From positions 1 to 64,000 of the forward strand of contig NVUX02000076.1 in assembly GCA_002402045.2 (NCBI GenBank): 64,000 nt of DNA, written 5' to 3'. Positions within the stretch are counted from its first letter, which is position 1. Every line of letters begins with the position of its first letter. The notes beneath the pieces were generated by a model that was given only the letters and a program-made list of their open reading frames with translations, was not told the origin of the DNA and made no database searches. Below, piece after piece: positions 8,470 through 17,450 of this stretch. The stretch is from Paracoccaceae bacterium. Lineage in GTDB: Bacteria > Pseudomonadota > Alphaproteobacteria > Rhodobacterales > Rhodobacteraceae. A program made the translations under genes and the position numbers.

Positions 8470-9287
8470 GGCTTCACGCCCATGCGGCCCGCGAGGTCGG
8501 TCACAAATTGCCATGCCACACGCCCCGAGCGCCCGCCGCGGGTTTGCTGCCACTCAATCGCTTCAGCCCGCAGGTTTTTTGGCTCAAGGCCCAACTCAGC
8601 GCAATAGCCCGCGACCATCTGCAAATATTCATCTTGCGTGCAAGGGTGAAACCCGAGCCACAGCCCAAAACGGTCAGACAGAGACACCTTCTCCTCGACC
8701 GCTTCCGAGGGGTTAATGCCGTTTTGCTGCTCATTATCAATCATATCACGCGGCATTAAATGCCGCCGATTCGAGGTCGCATAGAACAGCACATTTGAGG
8801 GCCGCCCCTCAATGCCGCCATCCAATATCGCCTTCAGTGATTTGTAGTGGCTGTCATCCCGATCAAACGAAAGATCGTCGCAAAACAGCAAAAACCGCTC
8901 GCTGCGCCCGCGCAAATGGTTCATCAAGCGCCCGATGCTGGGGATGTCGTCCCTCTGGATTTCCACCAGTTTCAGCCCGCCCACCTCGGCATGCACCGCC
9001 TTCACCAATGAACTTTTGCCCATGCCCCGCGCGCCCCAAAGCAGCGCATTATTAGCCGGCAAACCTTTGGCAAATTGGCGGGTATTCGTAAGCAGCGTAT
9101 CACGGCTCCGGTCAATCCCGAGCAGCAGCGCCATAGCCACGCCACTCACCTTGGCCACGGGCCGAAGCGCATCTGGCTCGGTTTCCCAAACAAAGGCATC
9201 GGCCACGCCAAAATCAGGTGCAGACATCGGCGCGGGGCTCATCCGCTCCAACGCCGCCGCGATCCGCTTCAGCGCCTTTTTACTCAT
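8466..9287 (-). CDS. DUF815-family P-loop ATPase
   Basis: A 273-residue AAA-like ATP-binding protein. Walker A 'GARGMGKSS' is at residues 85-92 and Walker B-like 'LLFCDDLSFD' near residue 133. The sensor-like stretch 'VLFYATSNRRHLMPRDMIDNE' is characteristic of DUF815, a family whose biochemical role is not established. Its start overlaps the end of tatC by 4 bases, so it is translationally coupled to the Tat translocase genes, an arrangement I recall from other alphaproteobacteria. Its 3' end overlaps the convergent MerR gene by 4 bases. Confidence 0.85.
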   Translation of the reverse strand: MSKKALKRIAAALERMSPAPMSAPDFGVADAFVWETEPDALRPVAKVSGVAMALLLGIDRSRDTLLTNTRQFAKGLPANNALLWGARGMGKSSLVKAVHAEVGGLKLVEIQRDDIPSIGRLMNHLRGRSERFLLFCDDLSFDRDDSHYKSLKAILDGGIEGRPSNVLFYATSNRRHLMPRDMIDNEQQNGINPSEAVEEKVSLSDRFGLWLGFHPCTQDEYLQMVAGYCAELGLEPKNLRAEAIEWQQTRGGRSGRVAWQFVTDLAGRMGVKP

Positions 9288-10219
9288 GTTGGCTTGTTAT
9301 CGTCGTCAAAGGCGTCGGCCTCGAAATCATCGTCGTCATCCTCAACAATCTCAACAATCGGCTCATCTACCTTCGCGGGCGCTGGCGTATCTTCCTCGTC
9401 ATCATCATAAAAACCGTCTTCGCGCAGTTGCGCCTCGCGCTTCTTATCCACAATTCTCACCAAAATAATCGACAGCTCATACAGCCCGTAAATCACGGTA
9501 AACATGATGATCTGGGTAATCACATCCGGCGGGGTTATCACCGCAGCCAAGCCCAAAATCGCCACAATCGCGTATTTCCGCGTGCTGGTCAGCGATTTGG
9601 CATTCAGCATGCCCGCTTTGGCCAGCAGGGTCATCAGCACCGGCAGCTGGAAGGTCAGGCCAAAGGCCAGCACAAATTTCATTGTCAGCCCGAGGTATTC
9701 GTCAATCGTGCCAAGGAAGGTGATCCCAACAGCCGCGGGGCCATCAAGCGCCTCGGCGCCCTCTGCCCCAAGGTTTTGGTAGCTGAGGAAAAAATCAAAC
9801 GCCAGCGGTAGAACCGCGTAAAACGCAAACGAAGCCCCGATGAAAAACAGCACCGGAGAGGCCAGCAAAAACGGCAAAAACGCGCCTTTTTCTTTTTTGT
9901 AAAGTCCCGGCGCTACAAACTGCCAAAGCTGCCAACCAATAACCGGAAAAGCCAAAATAAACCCGCCAAACATCGAAATGCGCAGCGCGGTGGTAAAGCC
10001 CTTTTGCAGGCCGGTAAATATCAGCCCGCACTCGCCCGTGGCTTCAATAAGCTGGGTGCAAATAGGGCTGGCAAGAAAGTTGAAAATCGGTGTCGAAATA
10101 GAATAGCAAATCAGCATTCCCACCACAAAAGCCAGCACAGACCGAATAAGCCGGTTGCGCAGCTCTGCCAAATGCTCAATCAGCGGCGCGGCGCTGGATT
10201 CCACTTCACTATCGCTCAT
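9284..10219 (-). CDS. tatC: Twin-arginine translocase subunit TatC
   Basis: A 311-residue inner-membrane protein with about six TM segments. The start 'APLIEHLAELRNRLIRSV' is the conserved TatC N-terminus that helps form the twin-arginine signal binding site. Further family features are 'FWQFVAPGLYKKEK' (seen here as 'QLWQFVAPGLYKKEK') and 'ITPPDVITQ' near the last TM. The C-terminus is extended by about 55 residues and is strikingly acidic, rich in Asp and Glu. tatB ends one base before this ATG, so expression is coupled. It forms the receptor complex with TatB. Confidence 0.96.
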   Translation of the reverse strand: MSDSEVESSAAPLIEHLAELRNRLIRSVLAFVVGMLICYSISTPIFNFLASPICTQLIEATGECGLIFTGLQKGFTTALRISMFGGFILAFPVIGWQLWQFVAPGLYKKEKGAFLPFLLASPVLFFIGASFAFYAVLPLAFDFFLSYQNLGAEGAEALDGPAAVGITFLGTIDEYLGLTMKFVLAFGLTFQLPVLMTLLAKAGMLNAKSLTSTRKYAIVAILGLAAVITPPDVITQIIMFTVIYGLYELSIILVRIVDKKREAQLREDGFYDDDEEDTPAPAKVDEPIVEIVEDDDDDFEADAFDDDNKPT

Positions 10220-10759
10220 TTATGCGTCTTTCTTGGTAGGAGTCTTTTTGGCTGCTGGCTTTTTTGCCGCCGGTTTTTTCGCAGCGGGCGTCTTTGCGGC
10301 CGTTTTTTTCGCCGCAGGTTTTTTTGCAGTCGCTTTTTTCACCGCCGCTTTCGGAGCAGGTTTTTTCACGGGCGTATCATCTGCCCGCGCCCTCGGGTCC
10401 GCATCAGCCTCATCTTCGATTTTTGCCAGCCGCGCTGCTTTGGCGTCGTCGTCCAGCATCGTGGTTTTCTTAATCGCGTCTTTAGTCATAGATTTCAAAT
10501 CTTTGTTGAAATCCAACGGGTTAAAGCTGGTGGCCTTTTTCAGACCGCTCGTCGCAGATTTAATCCCATCCATCGCTTCGCTTACGCCGGACTCTTTGGC
10601 CGCCGAATCCATAGAGCGCTGAAACTCGCGCGCCATGCCTTTCATCTTGCCCACAAAATTGCCGACGGTACGAAACAGCCCCGGCAAGTCTTTTGGCCCC
10701 ACGACGATCAACGCCACAATGCCAATGACAATAATTTCCATCATGCCCAGATCAAACAT
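10220..10759 (-). CDS. tatB: Twin-arginine translocase subunit TatB with histone H1-like tail
   Basis: The first 60 residues show the TatB plan: '[22 protein letters not shown]' (short N-terminus and TM helix), hinge, then an amphipathic helix. Total length is 179 residues. The last 50 or so residues are almost entirely Lys, Ala and Pro in 'AAKKPAAKK'-like repeats, similar in composition to histone H1 tails and opposite in charge to the acidic tail of TatC next to it. TatB links the signal-peptide receptor TatC to TatA pores. It lies between tatA and tatC. Confidence 0.93.
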   Translation of the reverse strand: MFDLGMMEIIVIGIVALIVVGPKDLPGLFRTVGNFVGKMKGMAREFQRSMDSAAKESGVSEAMDGIKSATSGLKKATSFNPLDFNKDLKSMTKDAIKKTTMLDDDAKAARLAKIEDEADADPRARADDTPVKKPAPKAAVKKATAKKPAAKKTAAKTPAAKKPAAKKPAAKKTPTKKDA

Positions 10760-10796
10760 TCTGGCACATCCCCGCTTCTAAGTGTTGCGCGAGGCC

Positions 10797-11027
10797 TTAG
10801 GCTTCGTCTTTTTTCTCAACAGGCGTCACGTCAACAGCGTCTTCAGCTGCGGCCTGCTCAAGCTCGGCTTTGCCTTCGTTCACGCCTTTTTTGAAGCTCG
10901 AAATGCCTTTGCCAACTTCGCCCATAAGTGACGAAACCTTGCCGCGCCCAAAAAGCACCAGCACAACAACAGCCACAAGGATCAAGCCCATAGGGCCGAT
11001 ATTGCCAATAAACAGCGTCGTAGTCAT
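10797..11027 (-). CDS. tatA: Twin-arginine translocase subunit TatA
   Basis: A 76-residue protein with one N-terminal TM segment ('[20 protein letters not shown]'), the F-G-R-G-K hinge and an amphipathic helix '[12 protein letters not shown]', as in TatA/E proteins that polymerise into the protein-conducting pore. It ends in a short acidic tail. It is first in the tatABC-DUF815 cluster; tatB starts 37 bases later. Confidence 0.95.
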   Translation of the reverse strand: MTTTLFIGNIGPMGLILVAVVVLVLFGRGKVSSLMGEVGKGISSFKKGVNEGKAELEQAAAEDAVDVTPVEKKDEA

Positions 11028-11099
11028 TCTCTCTCTCCCAGTTTGAGATATATATGTCTTATCTAGGTGTTTTGGCCCCGAGGTTCAAACCCTAACGCG

Positions 11100-12215
11100 C
11101 TAATCGGCGGAATTTTTCTCCATATAGGGGCTTTTGACAATGCTCTGGTTCTCACACGGGAACACAAAACAGCGGTCGCGGCGCAGGCTCAGCCATAGTG
11201 GCGTGCCTTCACTGGGCAAAAACACCCCCGGAATAGTCGCGCTCAGCACCGACTTATCATAGTCCATTTCCAGCTCCACAAGGCTTTCATTGCCCATAAA
11301 TCGCGCCCGCTTTATCACGCCCCGCGCCGGCACCCCGTCTTGCGGCGTTGGCAGCGGCCCTTTGCCCTGCCTGTCAAAATCAATTTTCAGGTGTTGCGGC
11401 CGGACGATTATTTCCACATCGGCGCCATCCACAAGGTTAGGCGTAAAGAATTGCCCAAAAGGTGTTTCGGCCTGCATATTCTGCACAACCCCATGTATCA
11501 CATTGATATCGCTAAAAAAACCAGCAACCTTGCGATCTACTGGCGCGTTATATAGGTTATAGGGTGCCCCGTATTGCACCACTTTGCCCGCGCGCATCAG
11601 AGCAATATTATCCGCCATCCGCATAGCCTCTTCCGGCTCATGGGTCACCAACAGCACAGCTGTATTCATCTCTTTGAGAATCGCCAATGTGTCATCACGA
11701 ATGCCGTCCCTAAGCCGGTTATCCAACCCCGAAAACGGCTCGTCCATGAGCATCACCGCAGGGTTCGGTGCCAGCGCCCGCGCCAGTGCCACCCGCTGCT
11801 GCTCGCCGCCTGAAAGCTGGTGCGGAAACCGCTCGGCGGTGTGCTTTAGCCCGACCTTGTCCAGCAAGCCCAGCGCCACCTCGCGCTTGCCCTTGCTTTT
11901 CAACCCAAAGGCCACATTATCCACAACTGATAGGTGTGGAAACAAAGCAAAGTCCTGAAACATCAAGCCAATCGAGCGCCGCTCCGGCGGTAAATGCACA
12001 GAATCATCCGAGATAATGACACCGTCGAGCAGCACCTGCCCACTGTTTTGCTGGTCTACGCCCGCAGCAATCCGCAAAGTGGTTGATTTCCCACAGCCGG
12101 AAGGCCCCAGAAGGCAGGTCACCTGCCCCGGCATCAGGCTGATCGTAAGATCATCGACCACCGTTACCCCGTCAAAAATGCGGGTAATATTTTGCAATTC
12201 AAGCTTCGGTGTCAC
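11100..12215 (-). CDS. FbpC-type ABC transporter ATPase, without a partner nearby
   Basis: A 371-residue ABC ATPase. Walker A 'GPSGCGKSTT' is near residue 38, the signature 'LSGGEQQRVALARAL' near 137, and Walker B 'VMLMDEPFSGLD' just after. A C-terminal TOBE-like regulatory domain follows (about 245-355). The overall form matches ATPases of Fe(III), thiamine or spermidine importers (CUT1/FbpC-like). It has a GTG start behind GAGGAA. No permease or binding-protein gene is adjacent: tatA follows and arsM precedes it, so it must serve permeases encoded elsewhere. The substrate cannot be assigned. Confidence 0.85.
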   Translation of the reverse strand: MTPKLELQNITRIFDGVTVVDDLTISLMPGQVTCLLGPSGCGKSTTLRIAAGVDQQNSGQVLLDGVIISDDSVHLPPERRSIGLMFQDFALFPHLSVVDNVAFGLKSKGKREVALGLLDKVGLKHTAERFPHQLSGGEQQRVALARALAPNPAVMLMDEPFSGLDNRLRDGIRDDTLAILKEMNTAVLLVTHEPEEAMRMADNIALMRAGKVVQYGAPYNLYNAPVDRKVAGFFSDINVIHGVVQNMQAETPFGQFFTPNLVDGADVEIIVRPQHLKIDFDRQGKGPLPTPQDGVPARGVIKRARFMGNESLVELEMDYDKSVLSATIPGVFLPSEGTPLWLSLRRDRCFVFPCENQSIVKSPYMEKNSAD

Positions 12216-12262
12216 GGGTATTCCTCAAAAGGCTTCTCTTCAGATACCAAGCCCGCCCCAAG

Positions 12263-13318
12263 CTAGCAACAGCTACCTGAGCCGCCATTCGCCGGATCAA
12301 ACGGCAGCCTGCCGCCACGGCCCGTAAATATCCCGCGATGGGTGGCAAAATTGCCGCTAAATTCGAAATAGGGCGCAAAGCGGCTGTCTTTCAACATCAG
12401 ATAGGTGTTTCCGCACACCGCCACCTCGGCCCCTGCTGCAAACACATGGTCTTTATCCAGCACAAACTCAGCGCCGCCATTGGGCATTGCGCCCAAATAG
12501 GTCACGCTCAGCCCGAAATCCTCGCAAGCCGGTTCAAGATCAAGCTTAAACAGCCGATAGGTCGCCGAATAAAACCCGATCCCGCCAAGCTTGGCCTCGA
12601 TCTCGGGGTTTTCAATCGTGAGCACCCGATCTTCCACCAGCCGCGGGTCCGCAAATCCGGCCTCTTTGGCCAGCGTCAGGAAATCATTCCAATAAAGCGC
12701 GCCCGAAAGGCATTCGCCATAAAGCACAGGGTCGTCCAGCAGCTCCGCAGGCACGCGGCGGTCTGCATAAACATCCGAGAAATAAAGCTCCCCGCCTGAC
12801 TTAAGCAAGCGAAACGCCTCGCGCAGCACGGCGGGCTTATCGGGCGAAAGGTTAATTACGCAATTCGAAACAATAATATCAAAGCTGTCATCCGCCAGCC
12901 CCAGCTCGCCCAGCCGCTCAATATAGCCCTTTTTAAATGCCGTATTAGGCTGCGCATAGCCAAAGGCCGCCGCATGAAAATCTTCATGCCGCCACGCAAC
13001 ATCCAACTGCTCGTCGGTCATATCGACGCCCAAAACAGAGCCGCCTTCCCCAACAAGCCCCGCCAGCGCATACACATCACGCCCCGAGCCAGAGCCAAGG
13101 TCCAGTATCGCCGCGCCTTTAAGCGCCATCGGGGCAACGAGTCCGCAGCCATAGTATTTCTCTGTCACCTCGGGATGAATTTTGGCCAACACCGTCTTTA
13201 AATAATCAGGCACATCGTCAGGCGTGCAGCAGGCATTGGTCTGCAAATCATCCGAGCCTTGCAGCACCTTGCCGTAATAATCTTTTACATCATCGTGCTT
13301 CATACTCGTATGCTTCAT
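12263..13318 (-). CDS. arsM: Arsenite methyltransferase
   Basis: A 351-residue SAM-dependent methyltransferase. SAM motif I is 'ILDLGSGSGRDVY' (residues 71-83). The three cysteines of the ArsM family are present: Cys58 in 'KYYGCGL', Cys153 in 'SNCVINL' and Cys203 in 'YGECLSGALYW'; the last two are 50 apart, as in well-studied ArsM enzymes. There is also an N-terminal Cys-Cys pair (30-31) and a terminal 'GSGSCC'. The enzyme methylates As(III) to mono- and dimethyl arsenicals. It is the last gene of an SDR / membrane protein / AlkC-like / ArsM operon and overlaps the preceding gene by ATGA. No arsR or arsB is nearby. Confidence 0.88.
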   Translation of the reverse strand: MKHTSMKHDDVKDYYGKVLQGSDDLQTNACCTPDDVPDYLKTVLAKIHPEVTEKYYGCGLVAPMALKGAAILDLGSGSGRDVYALAGLVGEGGSVLGVDMTDEQLDVAWRHEDFHAAAFGYAQPNTAFKKGYIERLGELGLADDSFDIIVSNCVINLSPDKPAVLREAFRLLKSGGELYFSDVYADRRVPAELLDDPVLYGECLSGALYWNDFLTLAKEAGFADPRLVEDRVLTIENPEIEAKLGGIGFYSATYRLFKLDLEPACEDFGLSVTYLGAMPNGGAEFVLDKDHVFAAGAEVAVCGNTYLMLKDSRFAPYFEFSGNFATHRGIFTGRGGRLPFDPANGGSGSCC

Positions 13319-14415
13319 GTCAGCTCAAACTCCTGGGCGCCAAACCGTTGGCCGTTAATCTGCATATAAATCATTTGCACGCCCTTGAAATGGGTAAACG
13401 TGCTCGCCCCCTTCAAAAATCTGTGATTTTTCGTGAGCTCAACCCGTTCGCCCGCTTTCACATCAAGCTTTTTAAACTTAAAAACCTTGGGCCGCCGCGC
13501 CCCGTTGGCCTTCACAAACTCGATCACATAATCCACCATCAGCCGCTCGTCCCGCGTGGCCTCGATGCACAGCTCCAGCTGCCCAACCTGGCCAATTTCC
13601 ACCGTTTTGCTAAAGCGCATCTCCACCAAAATCTCCGGTGAGGCCTTATACCCCAGCCGCTCCAGCGCCCCCACATGCCCCTTTTTCACCAGCGTCCGCA
13701 GAGCATGCCGCTCCATCCAGTCCAGCTCCTTGCTGTCCTGCCGTCCCTCCGCCCGCCAGCGCCCCAAAGTGCGCAGCACAAGGTCCGGGTCTTTCTTGGT
13801 AATATCATTCAAGTGGTTCGCCACCGAGCGGGTCACATAGCGTGTTTTATCACTATAAAGTTGGTTCAGCAGCGCAATCGGCTCTTCCACCAAAAGCCCA
13901 ACCTTCACGCCCCAAGGCAGCACAGGACGCGTGCCTTCGCTCGCTAAACGCCGCACATGGTAGTTTTCGTCGTTGGCCCAATCGGCCAGCGTGGCCATCG
14001 TTGCCTCCGGGTGCGCATTCAAAAAATGCCGAATATCAAACTCGACCGAAAACCGCTTGGTGATCTCTTTAAGTAGCGGCAGCGCCACCTCCAGCTCCCC
14101 CAGCCCAGTAGACGCCACATAAGCGCCCAAAGGGGAAAGAATGAAATCCCCAAAGTCATCATCACTTTTTGAGGTATCCAAGGGCGCAGGCAACGCCGCA
14201 TCGATAATGTGCGCTGCAGCGCCAAAATCATCCGGCAAATGCCCCGCCAGCACCTCGGAAATATGGGTAATGCGCGCTTTCAGCTCAAGCTCGGGCATCT
14301 TGGCCATCACCTCAGCCACAAAGCGCTGTTCGTCTATGCTATTGCCAAACAGCCCCGCCAAATATTGCACTTTTTCTTGGTTAAAAAGATGGTCCTTCAG
14401 GCTAAAGCCACTCAT
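13315..14415 (-). CDS. alkC: AlkC-type DNA alkylation repair glycosylase
   Basis: A 366-residue protein with a helical HEAT-like repeat domain (about residues 1-260) of the AlkC/AlkD superfamily: 'LFNQEKVQYLAGLF', 'FDIRHFLNAHPEATMATLADWANDEN', 'HVRRLASEGTRPVLPWG'. The C-terminal region of about 100 residues is beta-rich and ends 'YMQINGQRFGAQEFEL', which fits the Ig-like domain of a group of AlkC proteins. These enzymes excise 3-methyladenine and related alkylated bases. It overlaps the small membrane protein upstream and arsM downstream by 4 bases each, so it is co-translated with a methyltransferase. Confidence 0.85.
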   Translation of the reverse strand: MSGFSLKDHLFNQEKVQYLAGLFGNSIDEQRFVAEVMAKMPELELKARITHISEVLAGHLPDDFGAAAHIIDAALPAPLDTSKSDDDFGDFILSPLGAYVASTGLGELEVALPLLKEITKRFSVEFDIRHFLNAHPEATMATLADWANDENYHVRRLASEGTRPVLPWGVKVGLLVEEPIALLNQLYSDKTRYVTRSVANHLNDITKKDPDLVLRTLGRWRAEGRQDSKELDWMERHALRTLVKKGHVGALERLGYKASPEILVEMRFSKTVEIGQVGQLELCIEATRDERLMVDYVIEFVKANGARRPKVFKFKKLDVKAGERVELTKNHRFLKGASTFTHFKGVQMIYMQINGQRFGAQEFELT

Positions 14416-14777
14416 AATGCTGCAGCAAATTTATAGACCGACCACCACAGCCCCCCCGTTGCCGCCACAGCCAATAAAAGGCCAAACCATCGCCAGCCGC
14501 CCACATCTTTTGCAACCAGTCCGGTTTTGAATACCGCTGGCAGCGTGGTGCTAAAATAAAGCGCATAAAGTACCGTCATCCCAAAAATTGCCAGCCCCAT
14601 CGTGCCCGGTGCCACCACTGCAAAAAGGCCCGCGATCACCACGCCGACAGGGGTGAAAACAAACGCTGGCCCAAACATTCCCGCAAAAAACGTATCGCCA
14701 AATGAAAACTGCCCCGCCCAAAGCTGCTTTAGCCAGCTCACAGAAAAAAACCTCGGTTTAGTATCAGAATGTTGCAT
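14412..14777 (-). CDS. Small membrane protein of unknown function, 121 aa
   Basis: Not recognised. It has about three hydrophobic segments (roughly residues 32-55, 58-75 and 97-115) with a short charged N-terminus, so it is likely an inner-membrane protein. It overlaps the SDR gene upstream by 14 bases and the AlkC gene downstream by 4 bases, which implies translational coupling in the operon. No transporter or enzyme motif is visible. Confidence 0.6.
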   Translation of the reverse strand: MQHSDTKPRFFSVSWLKQLWAGQFSFGDTFFAGMFGPAFVFTPVGVVIAGLFAVVAPGTMGLAIFGMTVLYALYFSTTLPAVFKTGLVAKDVGGWRWFGLLLAVAATGGLWWSVYKFAAAL

Positions 14778-15543
14778 TCACCGCGCCCCCGTCTAGCAAA
14801 ATGTTTTGCCCCACAATATACCCAGCTTTTTCAGAGCACAAAAACGCACACATCGCGCCAAATTCTTCACGCGTGCCATAGCGCCCCGCCGGAATCGTTG
14901 CCGCCCGCTGCGCCTTGGCTTCGTCCATCGAAATCCCCTGCGCGTCCGCCACGCCCCGATCGAGGCTCACGGCCCTGTCAGTGGCGTGCAACCCCGGCAG
15001 CATATTGTTAATGGTCACGCCGCTCCCAGCCACCTGCCGCGACGTTCCCCCCACATAGCCCGTAAGCCCCGCGCGGGCGCTATTAGAAAGCCCGAGAACC
15101 GCAATCGGAGATTTCACTGACTGCGAGGTAATATTCACTATGCGGCCCCAGCCCTTGTCCATCATGGCAGGCAAAACCGCCTTCATCATCGCAATCGGGG
15201 CCAGCATATTGGCGTCAAGCGCCTTAATGAAATCTTCACGCTCCCAGTCAGACCACATGCCCGGAGGCGGTCCGCCAGCATTATTCACCAAAATATCGGG
15301 GCTTGGCATAGCGGACAGCACCGCCGCGCGGCCTTCTTCCGTTGAAATATCCGCCACCACCGGTGTAACCTTCACACCATACTGCGCTGCAATCTCCCGC
15401 GCAGTCTCTTCCAGAGGCCCCACACTCCGCGCATTAATCACCAAATCAACCCCCGCCTCGGCCAAAGCTTCAGCACAGCCGCGCCCCAAGCCTTTTGATG
15501 CAGCGCACACAATTGCCGTTTTACCTTTAATTCCCAAATCCAT
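14764..15543 (-). CDS. SDR-family protein lacking the usual Tyr-x3-Lys pair
   Basis: A 259-residue Rossmann protein. The cofactor loop is 'CAASKGLGRGCA' and 'LVNNAGGPPPG' is near residue 88. A serine is kept in 'VNITSQS'. Where classical SDRs carry YxxxK, this protein reads 'LSNSARAGLTG', so the catalytic tyrosine is absent and the lysine is replaced by arginine. Divergent 3-oxoacyl-ACP-reductase-like proteins with this pattern exist, and their activity is unclear. ATG at 15543 has a full AGGAGG site. It is the first gene of the arsM/alkC operon. Confidence 0.75.
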   Translation of the reverse strand: MDLGIKGKTAIVCAASKGLGRGCAEALAEAGVDLVINARSVGPLEETAREIAAQYGVKVTPVVADISTEEGRAAVLSAMPSPDILVNNAGGPPPGMWSDWEREDFIKALDANMLAPIAMMKAVLPAMMDKGWGRIVNITSQSVKSPIAVLGLSNSARAGLTGYVGGTSRQVAGSGVTINNMLPGLHATDRAVSLDRGVADAQGISMDEAKAQRAATIPAGRYGTREEFGAMCAFLCSEKAGYIVGQNILLDGGAVNATF

Positions 15544-15788
15544 GATGAACCTCCTGATTCCATTTGCCCAAGCCTAACGCAGCCCTTACCCAAGCACCAG
15601 CAATGCGGCGCCCCACCCCAGCACTGTTTTGCGGCCGCGCACTTGCGCCGCCCGCCCCCTTCGCGCTTGTGGCCCCCCAAGCAGCACCAAGGTTCCAGCG
15701 CAGCGCGTACACCCACTTGCCACACGCGCACCGCCAGACGCGCTGCTCCCGCCTTGCCCTCGCCACCCCCCTCGCTTATACCGCCAGC

Positions 15789-17384
15789 ATGACCACTTCA
15801 TCCCCCCTCCCGCCCGAGATCGCACGTCGCCGCACCTTTGCCATTATCTCGCATCCCGATGCCGGCAAAACCACGCTGACAGAAAAATTCCTGCTCTTTG
15901 GTGGTGCTATCCAGATGGCGGGCCAAGTGCGCGCCAAGGGCGACGCCCGCCGCTCCCGCTCAGATTTCATGCAGATGGAAAAGGACCGTGGCATCTCAAT
16001 ATCAGCCTCGGCAATGTCTTTTGAGTTCAAAGACTTCTGGTTTAATCTTGTAGACACCCCGGGCCACGCTGATTTTTCCGAAGATACTTACCGCACGCTC
16101 ACAGCCGTAGACGCTGCGGTTATGGTGATTGACGGGGCAAAAGGCATCGAAAGCCAGACCCAAAAGCTGTTTGAAGTCTGCCGCCTGCGCGACCTGCCCA
16201 TCCTGACATTCTGTAATAAAATGGACCGTGAAAGCCGCGAGATTTTGGATATCATTGATGAAATTCAAGAAAACCTCGCCATTGATGTCGCCCCCATGAG
16301 CTGGCCCATCGGCGTGGGCCGTGATTTCATTGGCTGCTACGATATCATGAATGACCGCTTGCAACTCATGGACCGCGTTGACCGCAACGTGGTGGCCGAG
16401 AGCATTAAAATCAACGGGTTAGACGACCCTGCGATTGAACAGCATGTCGCGCCTGAGTTGCTCGAAAAGCTGCGTGAAGATCTTGAAATGGTCCGAGAGC
16501 TTATGCCCGCATTTGACCGCGAGGCCTTCCTTGAGGGCACCCAAACCCCGATCTGGTTTGGATCCGCGATCAACTCATTTGGCGTACAAGAGCTGATGGA
16601 CGGCATCGCGAAATACGGCCCCGAGCCGCAAATTCGCCCCGGCACGCCCCGCAGTGTTTCCCCATCCGAAACAAAGGTTACCGGCTTTGTCTTTAAAGTT
16701 CAGGCGAATATGGACCCTCGGCACCGTGACCGCGTGGCTTTTGTGCGCCTGTGCTCAGGCCACTTCAAGCGCGGCATGAAGCTCAAGCATATCAGAAGCG
16801 GCAAACAAATGGCCATTTCCAACCCCGTGCTGTTCCTCGCGAATGACCGTGAGTTGGCCGAAGATGCTTGGGCCGGCGATATTATCGGCATTCCAAACCA
16901 CGGCCAACTGCGTATTGGTGACAGCCTGACCGAAGGCGAAGCCATCCGCTTCACCGGCATCCCCAGCTTTGCGCCCGAGCTTCTGCAATCAGTCCGCGCG
17001 CTCGACCCGCTTAAATCCAAACATTTGGAAAAGGCGCTCACGCAGTTCGCAGAAGAAGGTGCCAGCAAAGTCTTCAAACCGATGATCGGCTCCGGCTGGA
17101 TTGTTGGCGTGGTCGGCGCGCTGCAATTCGAGGTGCTGGCCAGCCGGATTGAGCTGGAATACGGGCTGCCCGTACGCTTCGAGGCCACCCAATACCAATC
17201 TGCCCGCTGGATAAATGGTGACCTTGATAAAGTGGATGCATTTGTAAATGCCAATAAAGGCCAATGCTCCACCGACCATGACGGCGCGCCCGTGTTTCTC
17301 ACACGTTTACAATGGGATATTGACCGTGTTGAGCGAGATTACCCTGAGTTAAAGCTGACAGCGACCAAAGAAATGCAGGCATAA
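15789..17384 (+). CDS. prfC: Peptide chain release factor 3
   Basis: A 531-residue translational GTPase of normal RF3 length. G1 is 'SHPDAGKTT' (residues 21-29), switch I region 'DFMQMEKDRGISISASAMSF', G3 'DTPGHADFSEDTYR' and G4 'CNKMD'. RF3 recycles RF1/RF2 from ribosomes after peptide release. The frame stays open 225 bases upstream through C-rich sequence, but homology begins at ATG 15789, where no strong Shine-Dalgarno is visible. The gene is divergent from the SDR gene across 245 bases. Confidence 0.96.
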   Translation: MTTSSPLPPEIARRRTFAIISHPDAGKTTLTEKFLLFGGAIQMAGQVRAKGDARRSRSDFMQMEKDRGISISASAMSFEFKDFWFNLVDTPGHADFSEDTYRTLTAVDAAVMVIDGAKGIESQTQKLFEVCRLRDLPILTFCNKMDRESREILDIIDEIQENLAIDVAPMSWPIGVGRDFIGCYDIMNDRLQLMDRVDRNVVAESIKINGLDDPAIEQHVAPELLEKLREDLEMVRELMPAFDREAFLEGTQTPIWFGSAINSFGVQELMDGIAKYGPEPQIRPGTPRSVSPSETKVTGFVFKVQANMDPRHRDRVAFVRLCSGHFKRGMKLKHIRSGKQMAISNPVLFLANDRELAEDAWAGDIIGIPNHGQLRIGDSLTEGEAIRFTGIPSFAPELLQSVRALDPLKSKHLEKALTQFAEEGASKVFKPMIGSGWIVGVVGALQFEVLASRIELEYGLPVRFEATQYQSARWINGDLDKVDAFVNANKGQCSTDHDGAPVFLTRLQWDIDRVERDYPELKLTATKEMQA

Positions 17385-17450
17385 TTACACAAAACGGTGA
17401 TGGGGCATTCGCTCAATGGCGCTTTGCGCATCACATGCTAAAGTGGGCCT

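Noticed and set aside
10004-10894. 296-codon + strand frame opposite tatB/tatC
   Set aside because: It mirrors the Lys/Ala repeats of tatB (giving Phe/Arg-rich nonsense) and has no family features.
15564-15788. N-terminal extension of prfC
   Set aside because: Pro/Ala-rich translation of C-rich DNA; RF3 homology starts at 15789.
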